Shown here: piece by piece, positions 31,477-36,667 of the stretch
Layout: every line of letters begins with the position of its first letter
Position numbering within the stretch: position 1 is the first letter of the stretch
From: Anaerolineae bacterium
GTDB taxonomy: Bacteria > Chloroflexota > Anaerolineae > SpSt-600
Direction of reading: 5' to 3'
Length of the DNA: 36,667 bases
Assembly (NCBI GenBank): GCA_025062375.1
Contig: JANXAG010000017.1
Span: 1-36,667 of the forward strand
Made by a program: the position numbers and the translations under genes
Notes under the pieces: generated by a model
What the model was told of the DNA's origin: nothing
Seen by the model: only the letters and a program-made list of their open reading frames with translations
The model's database searches: none

Positions 31477-33144
31477 TCACCGCCGCATTCCCAGGAGGAT
31501 GGAAAAGAAAAGCCAGACACCGAGGAAAGCCGAGAGGGCAAAAGTGAAAGCCAAAAACCATATTCCCCACCTGGCCTGGCTTATCTGAGGCCAGGCAGCC
31601 ATCACAACGGCCGAGGAAATGATGAAGGCCGCCAGCAGAATGCTGAGCGCCAGACGATTGGTGCTCTCCCGGAAACGACGTCCCAGCTCTCCTGCTTCTT
31701 TAATCCCAACATTTAACCTCAAATCCCCTTTCTCCGCCTGTTCCAGAAAAGCGGGAATACGGCGAGGGAGAGCTTCCAGAAATTCCCCCCAGAAGATAAA
31801 CTCCCGGAACAGCTTCTCCCCCAGGGTTCTGGGAGAAAACATCTGAAGCATAAATTGGCGCACATAGGGCTCACTGACAGCAAAAATATCAAAATCGGGG
31901 TCAAGCTTAAGCCCGACACCCTCCATCATGGCGAGAGTTTTTCCCAGAAGCCAGAAGCGGGAGGGAAACCGCAAGCGGTATCGGAAGGTCAAAGGAGTAA
32001 CATCTTCCATGAGCTCGGTAGCCCGAATGTACTTCAAAGGGATCCCAAAATATTTTCCCAGGAGCCTGGATATATCCCTGGCCAATTTTATCCTATCCAC
32101 CCCCGGGCTGGCTGCCCCCATCGTTATAAGCTGTTCTACAACCCCCTCTGCATCCATCCTGACAGCGAAAATGTAGAGGCGGATAAGATCCTCCTTGTCC
32201 CGGCGGGTTAAGTGCCCCACCATCCCAAAATCCATCGCTCCTATCACCCCACCTTCCATCACAAAGAAGTTTCCCGGGTGAGGATCGGCATGGAAGAACC
32301 CATCCACCAGCACTTCTTTGATAATTATCCTGGCGGCATTAAGAGCCACGGCATGGCGATCAATACCAGCGGCATCAATGGCTTCAATATCGTCGATCTT
32401 TATTCCCTCAAGCTCTTCCATAACCAGAACCCTGCGGGTTGTGTAATCCCAGTAAATTTTGGGTATGTAAAGGAAAGGCTCATGGCGGAAATTATCCCGA
32501 AAGCGTTCGGCATTGAGGCCCTCACGGATGTAATTGAGCTCATTCCGCAGAGTGAAGGAAAACTCCTCCACGATCTCCAGAGGGTCATAGACCTCCTTTA
32601 TGGGGGTCTGACGGGCAAGGTAGGCCAGTTCGTTCAGGATTTCCAAATCTTTCTCGATCACTCCCTCAATTCCAGGACGTTGCACCTTTACCACCACTTT
32701 CTCCCCGGAGCGAAGGGTTGCCCTGTGGACCTGAGCCAGGGAGGCAGCAGCGATGGGCTCGGACTCAAAAGAGGCGAAAACCCTTTCCAGTGGAGCCCTA
32801 AACTCCTTTTCCAGGAAGCACTGAATCTTATCCCATGGAGCGGGTGGGACTGTGTCCTGAAGTTTAGCTAACTCCCTAATGTAGGCTGGAGGGAGGAGAT
32901 CGGGGCGGGTGCTTAAAATCTGGCCGAATTTGATAAAAGTTGGGCCCAGTTCTTCCAGAGCCATCCTGAGCCTTTGAGGAGCACCAATCTTAACTCCGGG
33001 CTGAGGGTAAATGCGCCTTGGAAAGGGGAGTAAGCCTTTTGCTCCCACCCGCTCAAAAAGCTCATCCACTCCATGTTTGACCAAAATGCCGACGATTTCC
33101 CGATATCGGCCCAGGTGACTATGGGTCCGGAAAAGGGGAAACAA
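31477..33144 (-). CDS. AarF/ABC1/UbiB-family atypical kinase
   Basis: 555 residues. Conserved kinase-like elements are [46 protein letters not shown] and MDFGMVG. Two hydrophobic helices end the protein (about 500-550), giving membrane attachment. The family has an unusual ATPase fold needed for ubiquinone synthesis or other isoprenoid-lipid homeostasis. The start is TTG 33144 with AAGGAGGT just upstream, two bases after the patatin gene. Function here is probably lipid or quinone handling, consistent with its neighbours, but the substrate is unknown. Confidence 0.9.
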   Translation of the reverse strand: MFPLFRTHSHLGRYREIVGILVKHGVDELFERVGAKGLLPFPRRIYPQPGVKIGAPQRLRMALEELGPTFIKFGQILSTRPDLLPPAYIRELAKLQDTVPPAPWDKIQCFLEKEFRAPLERVFASFESEPIAAASLAQVHRATLRSGEKVVVKVQRPGIEGVIEKDLEILNELAYLARQTPIKEVYDPLEIVEEFSFTLRNELNYIREGLNAERFRDNFRHEPFLYIPKIYWDYTTRRVLVMEELEGIKIDDIEAIDAAGIDRHAVALNAARIIIKEVLVDGFFHADPHPGNFFVMEGGVIGAMDFGMVGHLTRRDKEDLIRLYIFAVRMDAEGVVEQLITMGAASPGVDRIKLARDISRLLGKYFGIPLKYIRATELMEDVTPLTFRYRLRFPSRFWLLGKTLAMMEGVGLKLDPDFDIFAVSEPYVRQFMLQMFSPRTLGEKLFREFIFWGEFLEALPRRIPAFLEQAEKGDLRLNVGIKEAGELGRRFRESTNRLALSILLAAFIISSAVVMAAWPQISQARWGIWFLAFTFALSAFLGVWLFFSILLGMRR

Positions 33145-33146
33145 AT

Positions 33147-33986
33147 CTACCTCCTTATAAAGAGGCGAGGTCTGAGGAGCTTCCTTAAAGTCTGAAGGTT
33201 TTCTTTGGTAGCCTGATAACCGGCCTCAATTATTTCCGAAGCTTTGTGGAATCCCCAAAGAAGGGAAACATCCCCATTAACTGGAGGACAGATGAGGAGG
33301 TCAGGAACCGCCTCCCGGAGTTTGTGCTCCTTAATTTTCTTGTTCATTACCTCCACTGTCCTCCACAATACAGAGAAAACAGGGGGATTCCGGGAAGAGA
33401 TCAACGGTGATTTCTCCTCCTCCAGCCCTACATCCACAGCCACCACCACATCGGCTCCCATACGCCTGACCACATCGGCTGGAAGGTGGTTCAAAATTCC
33501 ACCATCCACGAGGACCTTGTCTCCCAGAGCATAGGGGGCAAAGAGGCCAGGAACACACGTGGTAGCCCTTAATGCATCTACAATTCTACCTTCCCTGAAA
33601 ACCACCTCTTCTCCGCTGACCAGATCCACAGCCACTAAAGCCAGGGGGATGCGAGTGTCTTTGAAAGTAGCATCCCCAAATTTTTCCTCAAAGTATTCCG
33701 CGAACTTCTTACCCTCAAGCAAACCTTTCCAGGGGAGAGAAAAATCCACCAGGAAGCTGGCTATAGAGGTGAACTTCCCCTTCCTGAGGGCTTCTTCTTC
33801 CATCTGAGCAGGAGTATAGCCCATAGCATAGGCAGCTGCAATGAAGCCACCCATGCTGGTGCCAGCGATGAAGTCGATTTTTATGCCCTCTTCCTCCAAA
33901 GCTTTAAGAACACCGATGTGGGCCAGCCCCCTGGCTCCTCCTCCGCTCAAGGCTAACCCAAGGGCAGGTTTTATCCGCAACCTCAT
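33147..33986 (-). CDS. patatin-like phospholipase (RssA type)
   Basis: 279 residues. It has the oxyanion loop GGGARG (about 15-20), the nucleophile elbow GTSMGG with Ser about residue 45, and the catalytic Asp in VDGGILNHLP (about 163), so the Ser-Asp dyad is complete. These enzymes hydrolyse phospholipid or acyl esters, probably at the membrane. Its ATG overlaps the end of the BON gene (ATGA). Confidence 0.9.
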   Translation of the reverse strand: MRLRIKPALGLALSGGGARGLAHIGVLKALEEEGIKIDFIAGTSMGGFIAAAYAMGYTPAQMEEEALRKGKFTSIASFLVDFSLPWKGLLEGKKFAEYFEEKFGDATFKDTRIPLALVAVDLVSGEEVVFREGRIVDALRATTCVPGLFAPYALGDKVLVDGGILNHLPADVVRRMGADVVVAVDVGLEEEKSPLISSRNPPVFSVLWRTVEVMNKKIKEHKLREAVPDLLICPPVNGDVSLLWGFHKASEIIEAGYQATKENLQTLRKLLRPRLFIRR

Positions 33987-34402
33987 ACCGGCGCAGCCCT
34001 TTCGTCAAATTCTACCCCAAAAACTCCAGGGGTCCCCTCAGCCACTTTCTTGATAAGATCTCGGACCTCTGGTGGAACTTGGCCCTTTAGCCTGACCTGG
34101 CCCCTTATCACCTGAACCCGGATAGAGCGGGCCCAGGGACGGGTCTGCGGGTCAGCAGCGAGCCTCATGGCTACTTCTTCCTCCAGCTGAGAATCCACCA
34201 GAAGGTTGTTTATGACCTCCTTAACCCCTTTAACTTTCCAGGCAAGCCTTGTGGCCATTTCCTTCATCGCCAGAGAACGCACTACACCCTTGAGCTCAAC
34301 CCGGCCATCTTTGACTTCCACGGAAATCGGGCAAAAGCTTTCCCTCAGAGGAGCGTAGGAGAAAAGGGATTCCTCCACCAGCAACTTTATCTCGTCGTTC
34401 AT
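33983..34402 (-). CDS. two-BON-domain protein
   Basis: 139 residues with two BON repeats, about 15-68 (ISVEVKDGRVELKGVVRS ... VKGVKEVINNLLV) and 75-135 (IRVQVIRGQVRLKGQVPP ... GTPGVFGVEF). BON domains bind phospholipid surfaces. No signal peptide is seen, so it may act on the cytoplasmic side. AGGAGG precedes ATG 34402. Confidence 0.8.
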   Translation of the reverse strand: MNDEIKLLVEESLFSYAPLRESFCPISVEVKDGRVELKGVVRSLAMKEMATRLAWKVKGVKEVINNLLVDSQLEEEVAMRLAADPQTRPWARSIRVQVIRGQVRLKGQVPPEVRDLIKKVAEGTPGVFGVEFDERAAPV

Positions 34403-34429
34403 GGCGCTCCTCCTGGCTGGGGATTTGAA

Positions 34430-34693
34430 TTATCTGGATTCTGTTTTCTTCAGCTTTCGGCTCAGCTCCTCTATATCAGCCTTTGTGGCTAAGCCCAGCG
34501 ATGAAAAGAACTTCTGAAGCTCCTCACGAACTGCTTTCCGGATTTCTTCCCGCTGCTTTTCACCTCTGGAGATCAGCTCCTTGCGGTAGTCCTCCCTCTT
34601 CTTAGCCACCTCGCTAAGTTTTTCCCAAGTCAGGGCTATTATCCCAAGACCAATCAGCAGGCTCTTCTCCGCCAGTTCCTTCAACCCTTTCAT
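34430..34693 (-). CDS. phasin-like small helical protein
   Basis: 87 residues: a hydrophobic N-terminal helix (KSLLIGLGIIALTWEKL), then a highly charged helix, and the ending SSLGLATKADIEELSRKLKK. This matches the small phasin/PhaF-like group often listed as polyhydroxyalkanoate synthesis regulator proteins. The role could be granule coating or membrane association. It has GGAGGTGA before its ATG and overlaps the end of the upstream regulator by 80 bases in another frame. Confidence 0.7.
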   Translation of the reverse strand: MKGLKELAEKSLLIGLGIIALTWEKLSEVAKKREDYRKELISRGEKQREEIRKAVREELQKFFSSLGLATKADIEELSRKLKKTESR

Positions 34694-35333
34694 CGCTCAC
34701 CTCCTGTGGAATTAAAATTTGTAAAATTTCACTGGCAAAATCTGCCAATGCATGGTGGGCATCCTCCCTAAGCTGCGCCAGGGATTGACGGATCATTTCT
34801 GCCGAAAAGCCCCCGGCGAGCGCCAGCCCCACGACAAATCCGGTGATGGCTCCGGGTGAGTGCATTGCTTTAAAGAGGGAGCGAAGCTCTGAAACCTGCC
34901 CCCTCCTGAAAGCCTTCAACAGGGCCAGAAGGGTTATAGCCGTCAGGCCAGCCATAAAGAGAAGAGGGGAAGGGTTTTCAGGCAATCCCTTAAGGAACTC
35001 CTCTCTCAACTTCTCAAGGTCATAATCTATCCCCTTCTCTGCGATCCTGGAAAGAAAAGAGCGCACCTCTTCCCAATCTTTCCCTAAACTTTTCAAACTT
35101 AGCGCCTGGGGCGAGGGCAAAAACTTTACAGTGGAACGCCCAGGCCTTTTCCGGGAATAATACTCCCTGGAAACAAGGCCCACTTTCTCCAGAGCGCAGA
35201 GCATCTCATAAGCTGTTACCTTAGCTATGCCCAGCTTTTTGGCTATAAAGGAATAATGCAAAGGTCGCCCGTCCTCGCGATAAAGCTCCAAGAATTTTCC
35301 CAGAAAATCCTTCTGCCTCGGGGTAAGCTTCAT
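34614..35333 (-). CDS. winged-helix regulator with membrane-associated C-terminal part
   Basis: 239 residues from ATG 35333 (AAGGAG six bases upstream). The N-terminal 75 residues are a LexA/MarR-like winged helix: KLTPRQKDFLGKFLELYRED, then IAKKLGIAKVTAYEMLCALE and KRPGRSTVKFLPS. The middle has two hydrophobic helices (LLFMAGLTAITLLALL, GAITGFVVGLALAGGF). The final 26 residues overlap the phasin-like gene and look like read-through rather than a folded domain. It is first in the operon and may regulate it in response to membrane state. A TTG 60 bases earlier lies inside the -35 box and cannot be the start. Confidence 0.75.
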   Translation of the reverse strand: MKLTPRQKDFLGKFLELYREDGRPLHYSFIAKKLGIAKVTAYEMLCALEKVGLVSREYYSRKRPGRSTVKFLPSPQALSLKSLGKDWEEVRSFLSRIAEKGIDYDLEKLREEFLKGLPENPSPLLFMAGLTAITLLALLKAFRRGQVSELRSLFKAMHSPGAITGFVVGLALAGGFSAEMIRQSLAQLREDAHHALADFASEILQILIPQEVSDERVEGTGGEEPADWSWDNSPDLGKT

Positions 35334-35364
35334 ACCCATCTCCTTTTCCGAAAGAACCGAAAAT

Positions 35365-35393
35365 ATTATATCTCCAGCATCCTGCTTTGTCAA
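35365..35393 (-). promoter_or_regulatory. perfect consensus promoter of the regulator-fabH operon
   Basis: On the minus strand TTGACA (35388-35393), a 17-base spacer and TATAAT (35365-35370). Both boxes are exact consensus. The leader is only about 25 bases before ATG 35333. It probably drives the run down to fabH. Confidence 0.85.
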
Positions 35394-35542
35394 ACTCGCA
35401 CGAGGCTACGGAGAGTGGGAAAAACTCTCTTATAAATGGCCCTGAACCTGGCACGAGCAAACCCCGGAACTATGATTACTCCCAGGCCCATAGGGTGATG
35501 GGTGGAGGATTCAGGGGCTTTCGCCTTGCGGAAGTTTCCCAG

Positions 35543-35566
35543 GAAAAAGCAGCCCGAGGCAGAGCT
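35543..35566 (-). terminator. weak possible terminator after the right-edge genes
   Basis: On the minus strand a five-pair hairpin (AGCTC/GGGCT) directly after the stop at 35567 is followed by GCTTTTTCC. It is short and has a G-T pair, so this is only suggestive. Confidence 0.3.
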
Positions 35567-35893
35567 TCAGTCTTCCCCTATGACTTTGAAACTGCGCACC
35601 TCACCACTTTCCCACCCTTCGAGGGACTGGATAGTAGGTGGAAGATACTGAGCACCCCCAGGATTCACCACAATAACCGGAGGATTGGTAAAAGAAGTCT
35701 GCTGAACCTTCTCCTCCATCTTCCAGACCTTCCTCAAAAGAAAAAAGGTCAAAAAGTAAAGGGGAAGACTTGCCCCAAAACCCAGCATCACCCCCACCAC
35801 AACCGCCAAAGACTCCTTCGATAGCCTGATACCAGCCACTACCCCAAGAGCCAGAGGAAAAAGAATCAATCCCAAAACAGCCCACTTCCTCAT
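35567..35893 (-). CDS. small membrane protein, unknown
   Basis: 108 residues. Two hydrophobic helices (about 5-22 and 27-53, the second KESLAVVVGVMLGFGASLPL onward) and a soluble C-terminal half ending EVRSFKVIGED. It overlaps the preceding 65-residue gene by four bases (ATGA). It appears to be part of the right-edge set with the FtsK-like ATPase and may be a mobile-element accessory protein. No recognised family. Confidence 0.6.
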   Translation of the reverse strand: MRKWAVLGLILFPLALGVVAGIRLSKESLAVVVGVMLGFGASLPLYFLTFFLLRKVWKMEEKVQQTSFTNPPVIVVNPGGAQYLPPTIQSLEGWESGEVRSFKVIGED

Positions 35894-36087
35894 GGCCAGA
35901 CCCCCCTTTCCTTCCTCTTTATCCCAAAAGCACTGGCCAAAGCCCTTATGGCCGCCCTGTAACCATCGCGATAACCCCTTGTGTATTCTGTTTCCTCACC
36001 TATAACCCCCACCACCTCCTCCATCGCCTCCTCTATCGCAAGAAGCGCCCTTTCTATCTCCTCACGAAACCATACCCCAAGACCCAT
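35890..36087 (-). CDS. small soluble helical protein, unknown
   Basis: 65 residues, mostly acidic helix (FREEIERALLAIEEAMEEVV) followed by a YRDGYRAAIRALASAFGI segment. It has GAGGAGGTGAG before the ATG, lies three bases after the FtsK-like gene and overlaps the next gene. The YxxGYRAAI pattern is common in small phage or plasmid proteins, but I can assign no function. Confidence 0.6.
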   Translation of the reverse strand: MGLGVWFREEIERALLAIEEAMEEVVGVIGEETEYTRGYRDGYRAAIRALASAFGIKRKERGVWP

Positions 36088-36090
36088 GGC

Positions 36091-36667
36091 TCACCTCCTC
36101 TTTAGCCTTTCCACCATCTCCTTTATCTCCTCAGGCTTTATCATGGCCGCCTGAAACCTCACCACAACCCCACAACCCACCACCAAAAAATCACCCCTCC
36201 CAAAAAGCTTCTCCGCACCACTGCCACCAATCCCACTGGCCACCCTCGCCTCCTCAGGCGTCGTAACCTTACCCACTATCCTCACGGGAAAGTTGGCCCT
36301 CGCCAGTGAGCCTATCACCTCCAGGCTCGGCTTCTGAGTGGCCACCACAAGGTGAACCCCTGCCTCCCTCCCCCTCTGAGCAATTCGGGTCAAAATCAAA
36401 TCCACCTCCTTACCCCCAAGAATTCTGAGTTCCGCCAGCTCATCCACAAAAACCACAACCCTCGGAACATAATACCCATCGCCCTTAAGCCTGCCACCAG
36501 ATGGCTTTATCCCTTCTCTATCTCGCCTCTCCACCTCCTCAAGAGCCTTCCTCAGAAGGCAAAGGGCGCTTTCAGGTTCGGTGGCCACAGGCCCCATAAG
36601 GTGCGGAAGACCCTCAAAAACCTTCAAACCCTTACCTTTAAGGTCCACAAGCCCCAGGCTCAAATCC
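36091..36667 (-). CDS. FtsK/SpoIIIE-like ATPase, C-terminal part (runs off right edge)
   Basis: About 190 residues are visible; the N-terminus and Walker A lie outside. It shows the segment LVDLKGKGLKVFEGLPHLMG, Walker B VVVFVDELAEL, the motif IAQRGREAGVHLVVATQKPS, and ARANFPVRIVGKVTTPEEAR. The gamma winged helix of chromosomal FtsK is missing: it ends soon after the motor core with MIKPEEIKEMVERLKRR. A motor of this kind without gamma fits a conjugative or integrative element (TcpA/Tra-type) rather than a second divisome pump. Two small genes follow tightly. Confidence 0.85.
   Translation of the reverse strand, partial: DLSLGLVDLKGKGLKVFEGLPHLMGPVATEPESALCLLRKALEEVERRDREGIKPSGGRLKGDGYYVPRVVVFVDELAELRILGGKEVDLILTRIAQRGREAGVHLVVATQKPSLEVIGSLARANFPVRIVGKVTTPEEARVASGIGGSGAEKLFGRGDFLVVGCGVVVRFQAAMIKPEEIKEMVERLKRR

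Noticed and set aside
32212-32871. 219-codon plus-strand frame
   Set aside because: It is antisense to the well-supported AarF kinase-like gene and has no recognisable motifs.
35387-35824. 145-codon plus-strand frame
   Set aside because: It crosses the consensus minus-strand promoter and overlaps the 108-residue membrane gene on the other strand; its composition does not look coding.
1-36667. rRNA and tRNA genes
   Set aside because: No conserved 16S/23S/5S segment and no cloverleaf with a TTCGA-type arm was seen by eye. A tRNA scan would be decisive.

Overview
The window looks like chromosomal DNA from a bacterium, most likely a thermophilic member of the Chloroflexota (Anaerolineae-like). 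I infer this from family content only: a LysW-type amino acid cluster, a membrane sensor built as 7TM-GAF-HTH, secreted proteins with Pro/Thr stalks and an IFFPLIFK-like tail, a long C-terminal tail on bL25, and common TTG starts. No rRNA or tRNA gene and no CRISPR array was found.

Left part (1-10715, all minus strand). A promoter at 10687-10715 reads leftward through a small membrane protein, a GH3-like secreted protein, a 7TM-GAF-HTH regulator, a triple-S1 RNA-binding protein, FtsK, and infA. Genes overlap or nearly touch. Beyond infA lies a CHAT-protease/NB-ARC protein whose TPR tail is broken by two frame changes, then an unidentified ORF leaving the left edge. Between 10894 and 15111 (minus) is a 1405-residue secreted subtilase.

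Centre (15260-24001, plus strand). A near-consensus promoter precedes a leader that looks like a classic translation-coupled attenuator: an Arg/Lys-rich leader peptide, a pause hairpin, a possible antiterminator, and a strong terminator in front of lysW. The operon is lysW, lysX, a second lysX/argX, lysY(argC), lysZ, lysJ, lysK, argH and argG. This is a complete carrier-protein route from the LysW-bound amino acid to ornithine or lysine, followed by two of the three steps from ornithine to arginine. Two tandem ligases suggest one amino acid carrier system serving both arginine and lysine. The second ligase carries an apparent one-base deletion at its start.

Right of centre (23998-30113). rplY and a beta-repeat protein with a membrane tail run leftward. 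A plus-strand block then encodes a small CxxC protein, a MoaD-like protein without the terminal GG, a membrane protein, a 34-residue single-span peptide, a CuA-less cytochrome oxidase subunit II, a heme-copper subunit I with Asp in place of an active-site His and of the Tyr/Glu, and a multi-span protein with two His-x-His motifs. Together the last four look like an unusual heme-copper or NO-reductase-type complex and are, with the attenuator, the most interesting part of the window.

Right end (30279-36667, minus). A perfect TTGACA-17-TATAAT promoter at 35365-35393 drives a membrane-associated winged-helix regulator, a phasin-like protein, a double-BON protein, a patatin phospholipase, an AarF/UbiB kinase-like protein and FabH with a C-terminal extension: a lipid- or envelope-related operon. 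A separate minus-strand set at the edge has two small proteins behind a second, truncated FtsK-like ATPase and may be the end of a mobile element.
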